Source: Sipunculus nudus (taxonomy: Eukaryota > Annelida > Sipuncula > Golfingiida > Sipunculidae). From it: 64,000 nt of DNA. Below the pieces are notes generated by a model. That model ran no database searches. It was not told the origin of the DNA and saw only the letters and a list, made by a program, of their open reading frames with translations. Below are positions 13,201-25,217 of the stretch, one piece after another. How positions within the stretch are numbered: position 1 is the stretch's first letter; each line of letters starts with the position of its first letter. The stretch covers positions 70,446,300 through 70,510,299 of the forward strand of contig CM049314.1 in assembly GCA_026874595.1 (NCBI GenBank), read 5' to 3'. Made by a program: the position numbers and the translations under genes.

Positions 13201-14060
13201 ATCTGACAATATCTCTCTCTCCAGATATTGTACATGATATCAGCGTGGGCCCGGATGTGTAAGATATTATTTAAGTACAGAGTACACTGTGTGATAATAT
13301 CTGACAATATCTCTCTCTCTCCAGATATCGTACATGATATCAGCGTGGGCCCGGATGTGTAAGATATTATTTAAGTACAGAGTACACTCAGTGATAATAT
13401 CTGACAATATCTCTCTCTGCAGATATCGTACATGATATCAGTGTGGGCCCGGATGTGTAAGATATTATTTAAGTACAGAGTACACTGTGTGATAATATCT
13501 GACAATATCTCTCTCTCCAGATATCGTACATGATATCATTGTGGGCCCGGATGTGTAAGATATTATTTAAGTACAGAGTACACTGTGTGATAATATCTGA
13601 CAATATCTCTCTCTCCAGATATCGTACATGATATCAGCGTGGGCCCGGATGTGTAAAATATTATTTAAGTACAGAGTACACTGTGTGATAATATCTGACA
13701 ATATCTCTCTCTCTCTCCAGATATCGTACATGATATCACCGTGGGTCCGGATGTGTAAGATATTATTTAAGTACAGAGTACACTGTGTGATAATATCTGA
13801 CAATATCTCTCTCTCTCCAGATATCGTACATGATATCCGCGTGGGCCCGGATGTGTAAGATATTATTTAAGTACAGAGAACACTGTGTGATAATATCTGA
13901 CAATATCTCTCTCTCTCCAGATATCGTACATGATATCAGTGTGGGCCCGGATGTGTAAGATATTATTTAAGTACTGAGTACACTGTGAGATAATATCTGA
14001 CAATATCTCTCTCTCTCCAGATATCGTACATGATATCAGCGTGGGCCCGGATGTGTAAGA
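10095..14060. repeat. 98-bp satellite array, about 39 units
   Basis: Unit spacing is 98 bp (GATATC anchors at 10293, 10391, 10489 and on to about 14020), with decayed units at the left edge (10095-10290). Each unit contains GATATCGTACATGATATC, a GC-rich 'GTGGGCCCGG', 'GTGTAAGATATTATTTAAG', 'CTGACAAT', and a CT tract ending CAG. The number of CT dinucleotides varies, and a few units have small indels. ORFs called in it on both strands are translations of the unit, not genes. Confidence 0.97.
10950..12500. repeat. Higher-order duplication of eight satellite units (784 bp)
   Basis: Rare variants recur 784 bp apart: 'TTTCACTCTC' at about 10965 and 11750, and again at about 11160 and 11945; 'ATCTTACAAT' at about 11347 and 12131; 'CAGAGAACACT' at about 11523 and 12305. 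This marks a block copy of eight units. Confidence 0.85.
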
Positions 14061-14382
14061 TCTTGGGAACAGAGTTTCAAGAGTACAGGTCTGCCTCTTG
14101 TGGTGGGACCCGTCCTCAAAGCTGCCTCCCTCAAACCACAAGTGGCGCTAGTTGCCTGTGAGTAGCTTTGTAGTGTTCCTTATCATATCATAGTGTAGAC
14201 TGGTGCCTTGTGCTGCTTTTGGTTAACTTCAAAGTTTATAACATATCCCCGAATGTAGAAGTGTATGTTAGGCTGAAGCTCTAGCAAGGAATCAAGTAAG
14301 TGAAAATAACTTACTGAGTATTTCTTGACCAAAATTTATGAACACAAATCCAGACTTGAATTCCAACTATTGTGTATTTCAG

Positions 14383-14444
14383 CGGATGACATGGCATCCA
14401 TGGAAGATGACACAGACTGGCAGTTTGTTACTATTGGTGACCAG
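14383..14444 (+). CDS. Isolated coding exon, unknown gene (candidate start exon)
   Basis: Between acceptor TATTTCAG and donor CAG|GTAAAA. The reading frame gives MASMEDDTDWQFVTIGDQ from an ATG at 14391 (codon-phase 0 at the donor). The acidic N-terminal peptide looks like a first coding exon preceded by a 5' UTR intron; an upstream 'GCCT|GTGAGT' donor near 14157 could end a non-coding first exon. No family recognised and no following exon found in the repeats to 22 kb. Confidence 0.45.
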
Positions 14445-14589
14445 GTAAAAATACACGTATAGTGATACCTTAAATCATGAGGAGTGTATTTTTTCAAATT
14501 ACCAGTATTTCTGTTTTGATGCTTCAGTGGAAACCTTGAAAAAAATTTAACTAAGAGTGAATTACTTTAGACAATATTGCAACATGTTT

Positions 14590-15250
14590 TTTATACCCCC
14601 GCCACAAAGTGGCCGGGGCATATAGTTTTACCCATGTCCGTCATTCTGTCCTTCCGTCCGAAATCAAACAGTTGTACATATTTTTTTCCCAATGCCTGCA
14701 GATATTGGCCTGATTTTTGGTGTGTGGGCAGATAATGACTTGTCATGAAAATCATATTTTTCATCAAATTTTCTATGTTAGGGCACCGTCAAACGGTTAA
14801 AAGTAGGTCAACAAGGACAAAACGTATACGCGATCTGTAACTGGTCATTATGTGCCAACACACCAAAAATCAGGCCAATATCTGCAGATATTGCCAAAAA
14901 AAATCCGTACATGTGTATTTGTCATGAAAATTTCTATTTTTCATGAAATTTTCCATGTTAGGGCACCGTCAAACGGTCAAAAGTAGGTCAACTAGGACAA
15001 AACATAAACTCGATCTGTAACTGGTCATTATGTGCCAACTCACCCAAAATCAGGCCAATATCTGCAGACATTGCCAAAAAAAAGTCCGTACATGTGTATT
15101 TGTCATAAAAATTTCTATTTTCATGAAATTTTCTATGTTAGGGCACCGTCAAACGGTCAAAAGTAGGTCAACAAGGACGAAACGCGAACTGTAACTGGTC
15201 ATAACTTATTCACAGGTACAAATATAGTACAGCTGTCATGCACCAAAGCC
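14590..15250. repeat. 180-bp tandem repeat inside a 'TTTTATACCCCCGCC' element
   Basis: 'GTTAGGGCACCGTCAAACGG' recurs at about 14779, 14958 and 15138. The start (14680-14720, 'AGATATTGGCCTGATTTTTG') is the reverse complement of a segment in the repeated part (about 14865-14905), so the transcript could fold back. Confidence 0.75.
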
Positions 15251-16307
15251 TCAATATTTCAATCACTTCTTGTAAGAAATTTAATTTATCCGAATTAAAA
15301 CATGAATATTTATATTTCGTTTAATATTTGCCTATCTGAACGATCATTTTCAGGAAACGTTTGCCATTTGGTTACAATGTTCACTGCTCCAATATTCATG
15401 GGTTATATGCGAAGCTTTACTGTTTATGTTAGAATACGGATATTATTGATACAGTGCTGCGGAGGTTACGTCTACGTTAAATGAGTAGTGATAACATACA
15501 CAGGTCAGATTTAACGAGATGCATGTACTATTAAATACTAAGTATGTTGAAGAACGTATATCCCTATATATAACCCTACCCTGAAACCATCGGCTTTAAC
15601 TTCTCAGGGGAACATGTTGTATGCATTTGTTTTTAGCATTTTATTTCTTGAATGATTTTTGCATGTGCTTTATGGTTTTGGACATTATCGAGGAAAACCT
15701 TTATATTTTTAATTTATAATTATAGCGGGTGACCTTAGTCGAAACATGTAACGCGAATTTTAATTATCACCAAACCATTGTTGCACTATTGAATATTCAT
15801 TATGAAATATTGACGTCATTCCGGTGTCGTTTTTGCTGCCCATTAACGTGTGTTTACGGTACTACAAGGGCTTACTGTCTGGTTTTCAGCCAGATTATGA
15901 ATAAATAAAGGTTTTCTTTGATTTTTCATGATGGTCTTACTTTTTCTTTCATTTTATGACTTTAGACGTTGAATTATAATTCCGTCTGACCGGATTATGT
16001 GGTGCAGTGTCAGAGCACAGGGCTCAGAGCCGGATGATCGCGAGTTCGAATTAAGCAGAGGAATGGTGAGACCGTTAGATTTTTAGCTCAGCTGACCATA
16101 TGTCATTTGAGCTATAGTCGTGGTCCATTGTCCGTCGTCCGTCCGTCTGTCCGTCCGTCCGTAGATGTGGCACGTTTTAAAACTGTATGACCTAGGAATC
16201 CAAAATTCGGCATAATGTTAGATGTCCCCAAGATCTCCTACCAAACCGAAAACTGGGTCTTTGCGACTTCGTTATTTTGAGAAATTAAGGAAAAACCTCA
16301 ATTTTTA
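15250..16307. other. No recognised gene; repeat relics
   Basis: AT-rich. Contains a tRNA-like stretch at about 15995-16060 ('GAGTTCGAATT') and a 'CCGTCCGTCC' tract at 16139-16165 typical of dispersed repeats. I see no exon. Confidence 0.5.
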
Positions 16308-18465
16308 GCGAACCTGTGGGCTAATGCGATGGTGCGGCGTCGTCCGTCGTACGTCGTGTATCGTGCGTCGTCTGTACGTTAACTATAGCTATCTCAAAAA
16401 TGACAGGAGCTAGCATCACCAAATATTTTACAAATAATCAGTCATCTGAAAAACTCTATCGGATTTTGTTTATTTTTTTTCTAACTGCATTTTCTTAGAT
16501 TTTATAGGGAAAAAAGCTAAAAAAGCTTTAAAAATATTCTTCTCTGAAACTGTCCAGCCAAATTTTCCAATATTTAACAGAAATGATCCTGGAACAATTT
16601 CTCTCAAGTTTGTTCGAATAGTTCCAGTTCGGAGATTTTTGGCCGAGTTACAGGAGGTTGAACTTAGTCATATGTCCAAAAAAGCACACTAAAATTAAAA
16701 TCTCAGAAACGGCTAGAGCTATAATCACCAAATTTTATACCAATGTTTGTCACATATGTCCTATCTGATTTTGAGGTATTGGTGGCGCCACCTACATTGA
16801 TGTGTTTTTTACAAGCGAAAATGTAATTTTAAACTCTTCTAGCTTATACACTTGATTTATGATGAAACTGTAAAGCTGATTGGTTTAAACTTTACAAGAA
16901 TCATTCTATGGTAGGGTTCTGTCAGTTTTATAAGAATAGATTGGGTAAATACAGTTTTAAAAAAGCATTGTAGCCAATTGACAAAGGCTTTCTGTATTTG
17001 AAAACAGATTTGACAACATGCTGAGTTTCAGCACCCAAGTCAAGAGGTCACTCAGTACAAACAGGTGGGGTCCAGACATCACCATGGAAACTGACCTGGC
17101 TCGGGGGGGGGGGGGTGTCTAGACAATGTGTCTAGACGTCTAGACACAGCGTCTAGACGTCTAGACACAATGTTCAGATGCAGAATTCCCAGATTATTGG
17201 AACTATATCTTTCAACTGTTTGAAAAAAAAATTTTGCATTTTAAGCGAACCGGGTTTATCATCAGGTCACATGTGAACTACTGTGCCCTCATTTTTGGTT
17301 GACCACTGACCTTTCCTTGCTGCCCAGTGTCCATTTGTGCGTCTGTTTCCGCACATAAACCCGCATATCTGGGGAACCGTTTGACCGATCAGGCTAAAAC
17401 ATTTGCACAAATGTAGCCCTTTGATATCTTTATAACATACACTAAAATGGTGGCGCCACCTGCAACCATTTTTGCAAAGCGTCCATCTGTTCATCTGCCT
17501 TGGGATAATGTCACTCATATCTCAGCAGTGGTTTGACTTATCCACCTGGAATTTTGCAAGTTTATACATCCTGGACAGCTTTCTCGATTTTATGACAGGT
17601 GGCGCCACCTACATTTATGTTTACTCTGCAGACATCCAAGCTCATATCTCGGGAACCGTTTGACCGATTTGGCCAAAATTTTGCATGTGTATAGATCTCA
17701 CATAGCTCGTCATCATAGGTAAAACTGGTGGCGCCACCTGCAACCATTTTTGCACAACGTGCATCTGTTCATCTGCCTTGGGATAATATCACTCATATCT
17801 CAGCAGTGGTTTGACTTTTCCACCTGCAATTTTGCAGGTTTATACATCCTGGACAGCTTTCTCGATTTTATGACAGGTGGCGCCACCTACATTCATGTTT
17901 ACTGTGCAGACATCCTAGCTCATATCTCTGGAACCATTTGACCGATTGGGCCTAAATTTTGCATGTGTATAGATCTCACATAGCTCTTCATCATGAGCAA
18001 AACTGGTGGCGCCACCTGCAACCACTTATGAACACCGTCCATCTGTTCATCTGCCTTGGGATAAAATCACATATCTCAGCAGTGGTTTGACTTATCCACC
18101 TGAAATTTTGCAGGTTTATACATCTTGGACAATTTTCTCGATTTTATGACAGGTGGCACCACCTACATTCACGTTTACGCTGCAGACATCCATGCTTATA
18201 TGCAACACACCTCACTCTTTTCTCCTTGCCACTTAATCCATGCCTCACTTCACCTGTTCCACTCTGATTTCTGCGGATACACATAGTCGCTTGTCGACTG
18301 CCCATATTCTAGTTTTAAAATGTCCTAGTCTGAAACTTGCAGGTCCGAAATGTCCATTTTGCTGAAATCATAATGACTAAGGTAGATATGCAGGACTTAA
18401 AAGGATCAATATTAAATTTTAAAAATAAACCTCCATTCATACTCCAAAACTTTGCACAGGTTCGC
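16308..18465. mobile_element. Third GCGAACCTGTG-ended element, with internal tandem array
   Basis: Left GCGAACCTGTG at 16308, right TGCACAGGTTCGC ending at 18465. A second left-type end (AAGCGAACCGGG) near 17245 suggests a composite or nested insertion. The right half holds a 278-bp tandem array. Confidence 0.6.
17440..18200. repeat. 278-bp tandem repeat, about 2.7 copies
   Basis: Units start near 17480, 17760 and 18038 ('CCATCTGTTCATCTGCC'). Each carries the perfect 12-bp palindrome GGTGGCGCCACC twice. Short ORFs at 17472 and 17750 are two translations of the same unit, not genes. Confidence 0.85.
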
Positions 18466-18524
18466 ATTAGGCTTGTAGGCCTTGTTTATTAAAAACCTAT
18501 TTTCACACTTCAGGGCCGCCTAAT

Positions 18525-19140
18525 ATCAAAACCACTCATCTGTTTTTCCTCATATATCATAAATATTCCTCTATATAGTTCCTATGTACATGCCAGAAAT
18601 AAGGTCTGCATTATATAATTTAAAAAAGTTATGGGCTCAAACAAAATGCATTTTGTAAAAAATCAGGAAAGATATTTGATCACTTAACACAAAAAAATGT
18701 TAAAACTAAGGACTTTTTTCCAGTAATATAACTTTGATTAATCAAAATTAAGTTGTATACCCAAAATTAGATTAAAATATTTAGATTTTTTAAAATATTA
18801 GCAAAATAAAAAAAATTGGAACCTTTGATTTTGCCCAACTCATCTGTTTTTCCTCAAATTTACCATATATATTCCTCTATAAAGTTCCTATATACAAGCC
18901 AGAAATAAGGTCTGTATTATATAATTTAAAAAAGTTATGGGCTGAAACATAATAAAAACATAATGAAAAGATAATTGATCGCTTAACACAAAACATGTTA
19001 AAGCTAAGGACTTTTTTCAGTAAAATAACTTTTAATTAATCAAAATTAAATTGTATACCCAAAATTAGATCAAAATCTTTTATTTTTTTTTTTAAATATT
19101 AGCAAAAATAAAAATTGGTACCTTAAAGTTTGACCAACTT
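18525..19140. repeat. 306-bp direct duplication
   Basis: 'CTCATCTGTTTTTCCTCA' begins at about 18533 and again at about 18839. Both copies run through 'GAAATAAGGTCTG' and 'AAAAAAGTTATGGGCT'. AT-rich, non-coding. Confidence 0.75.
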
Positions 19141-21207
19141 TGGCCACGGCACGTTTTTTTCCTGTAAGTACTGTGGATTTAATTTTCACAGCATGTGCAC
19201 ATAAGCATTTTAACTGTTAAAATCTGAAATTTGAAAGTAAAAGCTGCAAAATTAGGAGGCTCTTGTTGTATTCCCTTACATTGTCAAGCAGTCCACTTTG
19301 GTGACTGTTAGGTCATTCAGTGCAGCTCTCTCCACGGAGTTGAGCTTGATCAGGCTGTCTGCAGTTAATACCATACCCCAGGAAGCCTTTTCCCCCCTCC
19401 CCATTCTGTTGACAGTCAATACCATAGATTCACCTTAGTCTATATCTTAGTCTTATCTATGTCTTTATCATAATCTTATCACAATCTGTTTCATAATCTA
19501 ATATCTGTCTTTATTCAGAAAGCTTTTGCCTTAGGAGGGTGTTTTCTGTTCTCGGAGTGTCATTCTGCATGAACATTCCTTTTAATGGCAAGATACTTAT
19601 TTATAAAAACCACCTATGACCATTAGAGATTCTGGTGTGACTAAATGAAATTTCCCCTTTTCTCGAAAAAACAAATAGTTATCGCTTGTTTGTAAACCTG
19701 AGAAAAAAATTCTTTTATTTCTGTAACATGAACGGGTCTTTACAACTCACTATGTCTCAAGTCGCTTGTTTTTTTTTCTTTGAGAATTTAGGGGCTCGTT
19801 AGAAATGTAACATTGTATATTTGAGATTGAAAAAGTAGCGTACTGGTGTAACTTAATTTACGAGTCTGCCATAAAGTGAATTTTTAATGCTCACTTTTTT
19901 ATGCATGAATAGTCCGGAGGTAGAGCAAAGGACTTAGACTCGGGCACGAAGGTGGTGGACTTTGAATCGAAGCTCATGGACTCAACTTGGACTCTGACAC
20001 GTACTGTAACCTACAACACATTTGAGAAGTTACCGCACTGTTAGGCTCGAAGTGACTGCAAATATTTTCGTCTTTTTTACAACGCTTCAGGGCCTACAGG
20101 TGTCACTTAAAGAAGATAAATCCAGTTGGGCAGAGATTTAATAACATACAAAGCTGTCAAGAATCGCTTGAGATCTAAGAAATAAACCCTTCACCCAACC
20201 TTTTTGGGCCCCAGGTGCTCAACGGGCTAAATAATGCACGGATGTATTTTGTCTGTGCGATGGATGCAAGTAATATGTTGTTTACACATACAGCAGCACC
20301 CCCTAATCAGCTACGTCATGGCTCTTACAAACGCACTTGAAAACGACGAAATAGCCGTTGAAAATGACGACATATTATACCGAAGCCACTTATCCTGTTG
20401 CTACACCAGGTTATGAAAATATCGTTCATGGTGAACTGTCATGACTAATATTTCAGATAAACAAGGTTTACCAGAGGATATGAACTAAATAAGATGAAAA
20501 AAAACCTTTCTAACAACACCTAATATATACGAGAAAATTTCTGTTGTAACTAAGCATATTGTTGAATAGCCTTGCATGTTTGTTCAATTTTGACCTCATG
20601 AACATGCATTTCTCTTGAGGGTAATTTGGCGAGCGCCAGCTTGTACGCAACACATTAATAATTTGTTACTAAAGAGATTGATTTACATTTTTGTCTGTGT
20701 GTTCACGTGGATTCTTTTGTGTTAATTCGTCATTCCTAATGTTAAGATTACCGGCTGTTTACCATGATATCGAAGCAATAGGATGGACGACCGTTGCAGT
20801 GCATTTCTTCCGCATTACTTGTGTCACGACTTAAGTAAGCTCTAATATAAATGCCTACTGAGTCGTGTGTTCATGGCTATGTGAACAGGATATGGTTCTA
20901 CAGAGATCCCATGGTTATGAATGGTTCTATGAAGAATCTTTTATACTTAGCAATGACATGTACTCATATTTCATAAAGACAATAACTAGATATTTGTTAT
21001 ATCCCTTCACTAGAGGGTGTGAATTTATAGACTTCGTCGAACTATGGACTGTTTATTTTTCCGGAATATACATTTTCAAAGACAACACCATAAAAAGAAT
21101 AACAAACCATGCATAGTTTAAATAATTTATTTAGAAATCCATATTATATATTTATATCTACAATAATCAATACATGTATGTACAATATTGACAAAATTTA
21201 AATATAT

Positions 21208-21278
<71 letters not shown>

Positions 21279-22335
21279 TGCAGGTATTACTTTGTGCATT
21301 GAACAGATTATAGATTTACTTTTATTCACAGTTAGAATTATAGAATTATAATACAATAAAGTTAAGCCAGTCCATTTGGGATGGGGGAATCATCCAGAAT
21401 TGGGCTCTTGCTGTTCGTCTGTGCTTATTTGTGACATCAAGTCAAGATGGCTTCGGGAGACAGACTGTGTTTGAGACTGTGACCACGCAGTCTGTTGGCT
21501 GTAAACCCTTAAATTGCAATGATATGTGATCTCTAATAAAAAACGGGACATTTTCCAGCGGAAGTTATCATAAGCACAGTTATCAATACTCCAGTTGGAA
21601 AAAATCATTGAGTTAAGTGAAAAGAATTTCCGGGATTTATATAAGAAGAGGAACCTTATGTTAACAGAAGATAAGTGCCGCGATTTATGTTATATCTATA
21701 ACTGGCGTTTGTGTTGTGGAGTCAGATGTGACGTCACTGTGTTCTTACCAGACGTTCGCTCGACGTTCGGATGTATTAGCCTAGCTTGTGTTCTCCTGTA
21801 GCAGCAGCTGGGAATTCGATGTTACAGGTCATCGGACATTTGAGCCCAACTTGTGTTACCGTCGCTTCGGACTATTAGTAAAGGGATCGTAAAACCATTG
21901 TACTTTCAGTACCAATGATTTTCTCAGATTTAGAATTAATACATGTTTTACTGGACTCGGGATGCATACTTTGGTCCTAGATTATTTAATTGTTGTGATT
22001 GATATTTAAGTAACTGCCCTTAGACTAGAATCCAGTAACCTGGTATAAATTCATATATTTGTACTCTCATATTTAATGTTTGTTATAACACTTGCACATT
22101 AGTACATGCTGTCATTTGCTATATTTTGTGATAGAGATTGCAGTAAGCTCAGGGCACAGCTGGGGTGACAAGGCAAATAGTCGGGGTCTTAACATGTTTT
22201 ACTCATTCAGGTCGGTCACAGACTTGGGTTGTACGGTGTTACAGTTAGCTGATCTACCTTATGAATATCGTCACCAGATACATTCAGTACATTCTGTAAG
22301 AATAGTCTATCTCATAACATAAATTAACAAGTAAA
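19140..22335. other. No firmly recognised gene
   Basis: Mostly unique AT-rich sequence, with a tRNA-like stretch near 19910-19990 and a TA array at 21202-21275. One weak candidate is a minus-strand terminal exon at 21390-21497 (acceptor TTTACAG, Gln/Ser-rich peptide ending EQQEPNSG, AATAAA about 70 bp on). It resembles nothing I know. Confidence 0.4.
21202..21275. repeat. (TA)n microsatellite
   Basis: About 36 units with one AA interruption. Confidence 0.95.
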
Positions 22336-22612
22336 TCTCCTTTCCATGAAAATGCTATGTCCTACATGGGGCCTGGACAGGTAAGTGGTAAAAACACTGG
22401 GCCCTCTCCGCTGGAGACCCGAGTTCGATTCCCGGCGTGGCTGTTAGAGTAGTTGTAGTCGCTCGTCCTAGGTCGGTGGTTTTCTTTTCACCCTCCGGCT
22501 TCCTCCATCCTTACCGAATACCGAGTGCCAACATTCGAGCCATAGAGAGTGCCTCGTATTAGTTATTGTAAGTTGTTGATCACTCCATGTACATAAATAA
22601 AGTTTATATATT
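22335..22612 (+). mobile_element. tRNA-derived SINE
   Basis: tRNA-like head with B box GAGTTCGATTCCC (22422-22434) and anticodon-arm-like 'CCCTCTCCGCTGGAGACC', then a body with 'CTCCGGCTTCCTCCATCC' and a tail 'ACATAAATAAAG'. Lies just downstream of the copy B stop codon. Confidence 0.65.
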
Positions 22613-22785
22613 TACATTAGCCTCAGGTATGGTAATTACATCTATAGGTTAATATTACTGTATAAACTTTACCATTTCACATATATCTTTTTATACCATG
22701 TAGATAGGTATTTACTTTAGGGTCTTTTTTCTCCCAACGGAAGGCTCCATCACCTCCTCCGCATCTGTTAATGCCATCAGTCTTT

Positions 22786-22914
22786 CTACATGAGCAGATA
22801 GAAACACCAGTAGAAGACGTTAAAAAGAAGAAATAATATCGGGAACACCAGACGTGCCAGTCTGTCCACCTTCTCTGCCTGTGACCTTCCTCCCTCTTTC
22901 TTCTCTCTGTCCTG
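22786..22914 (-). CDS. Receptor copy B exon 9 (M4 and stop)
   Basis: 43 codons including TAG. Ends [20 protein letters not shown] then [10 protein letters not shown], a typical fourth membrane helix that stops at the C-terminus. The acceptor is GATCAG; the next CAG, 3 nt on, would only remove one Gln. An extra small exon between 8 and 9 cannot be excluded. Confidence 0.82.
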   Translation of the reverse strand, partial: QDREKKEGGRSQAEKVDRLARLVFPILFLLFNVFYWCFYLLM

Positions 22915-24446
22915 CTGATCACGTGGGATGCGGACAAACTGTAAAATGTAAAACACAACTCCGCATTGGCTTTGTGTGCTAAGAGCATGTGATTGGGAAA
23001 AAAATTAAAAGGAGTACTGCAGAAGCATCCCCCATCCCGACATAAGAACACGCCCCTTATTACGATTAGGAAACCCCCCCCCCCCAAAAAAAAAATCCTG
23101 ACCAGATTATCATAACTACTAACATTTATTATGAAATATACATTTTCGTGACACGAAATGTTGCTTAATTTTCAGCAGTATATAAATTCTATTTGATATT
23201 TGATTTAAACATTAAAAATACTTTTATGACATCAGATGCAATATGATTAAAATCAATGCAAAATTATGAAAGATTATTGAGGAAAACATGACCAAACTAT
23301 AAACTAATTGATGGAAATATCTCAAAATTTATAATTACATTTTTATTGTTTATTTCCTCATAAATCAGATAGATAAAAAGATACATTGTCTAGAAAGGTA
23401 AGGTGGACATGCCCCCCTCTCTTTAGTCAGAGCATTTCCGTAACTCATGATGTGATCGGTTGCAATTGTGACGAAAATCCTTGATTTAGAAAGTAGTAAT
23501 CCTTCTGAATCTGTGCTCTAAGGTGTGCATATGGTTATTTGGTATGTATTAAATAAAATAGTGTCTTTAACCTTTTATAAATAACAAACATAAAAGCGCC
23601 CATCTGACGCTGCTCCTCACCCAAAACCGGTATAATCGCACCGACAAGAGCGTGTGTCGCATGAGTAAAATATGGAGCTGGATGGATACACAATGTAATA
23701 TCACGCTCCCATTGGTCTGATTACAATTCTTTGCTCTGTGCAAGAACCTTGCAAGAATCTTGCTCTATACAAAGCAGCAGTTACAACGATGGAGATCTTG
23801 GACGACTATAGTCTATAACGGTGAAAAGGTGACTTTACTTATAAACTTTTCATTTTTATTTGCGATGGTATGCATTTTGGCTCCTTTCTCTATCTCTCTC
23901 TCCGTGTGTGTGTGTGTGTGTGTGAAGGGGATGCCCGAAATTATTATAATAATTTAGGTGAATAGCTGGCTTAAATAATAAATCATGTTGTTCTAAAAAA
24001 ATTGAGGGGTACACCATTATCCTGGGAGCTAGTTTCAAGCTCGGTTAAGCAGTGACCCTGTTTCAGCGAGCGCTCGAGCGTGCTATTTCATGAATTAGTA
24101 ACGAGACAATCATGCAACTATAGGTTGCTCGTGTACTGCCCGTTTATGCGGCGGGGAAATCTATCTTTATTGGGTCAACCGTCTAATGATTTGAGTCGTA
24201 ATGCAAAATCTAATCAGGTCATACAAAGAATTGTTAATTTGGCGAGTTTCCAATGCATGTTGATAAGGCGTGTGACAATTTTATTCCTGTCTGCTATTTT
24301 AATTGTAATGATATATTACAATCGTTAAGACTAACTGAAGTCGGGTCTCTATTCAACCGAGCTTTGGACCTTGCTCCCAGGAAGCTGAATTGGATTCCGT
24401 CGATTGAATTAAATCTTTCGTTATGTGACACAGTTGTTCCAGAAAT

Positions 24447-24518
<72 letters not shown>

Positions 24519-25181
24519 ATATAAAATCCGAACATTGCATGAACAGGGTGTCCACCTAAGATCTACCTAAGATCTCGTAGGAACCAAAATAAAAGTAGTT
24601 CGGCTAAAGATAGCGGAAAAATTTGGGAATACGGTACCTTTCAGAATTCCTTTAGAAAAAATGGCCTCAACTGCGTCTCCGAAATATTTTCATTCATGCC
24701 ATCTATATCGCCCTCTTGCTACCTGTATTTTGTCCTATGTTGTCCGATATGAAGGGTCTTTATGTTAGATCGCCTGCTCATCCGTCATGCGAATACCAGG
24801 ATCTACGCAAACGCTTTTTTCTAATTAAAACAATAATATATAATATACCATAAAAAATTAAAATGTATTTGTTTGATTATCATAAAAATTTATTTCACAT
24901 TTATATACTCACAAACCTGTTCGATTGGATCCATTTTGTAGCCATATCGCGCCCATATTTCCTGACGGATTACTGCGGTGGGATCAAGCTGGTCACGTGT
25001 CGTCTTCGATTCAACCTTCTTCATACTTACGGCCAAGGCAAATCTCTTTCTCCGACGAGACAACACGTTAACCAACGCGAACTCCAGTAATCCCGCGAAA
25101 ACGAAAGCGAGGCAGACGAGCATCCAGATGTCAATGGCTTTGATGTAGGACACGTGGGGGAGTGCCTGAAGAGGGAGATTT

Positions 25182-25217
<36 letters not shown>

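Noticed and set aside
10293..14060. CRISPR-like array
   Set aside because: The whole 98-bp unit is repeated with no unique spacers, in a eukaryotic intron-rich context. It is a satellite.
10193..14141. Protein-coding ORFs with 'SDIITQCTLYLNNILHIRAHTDIMYDI' type repeats on both strands
   Set aside because: They are simple translations of the satellite unit. 98 is not a multiple of 3, so the frame rotates each unit and only small indels join pieces.
17472..17941. Two similar 63-codon ORFs (VHLFICLGI...)
   Set aside because: The same 278-bp tandem unit translated twice; the frame has no other support.
22677..23087. 136-codon minus ORF near 22.8 kb
   Set aside because: Shadow of receptor exon 9; the M4 helix is in a different frame.
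24253..24570. ORFs with alternating Ile-Tyr runs
   Set aside because: Translation of a (TA)n array in both strands.
24907..24913. GTGAGT donor for receptor exon 8
   Set aside because: Better consensus than GTTTGT, but its phase cannot join the M4 exon in frame.
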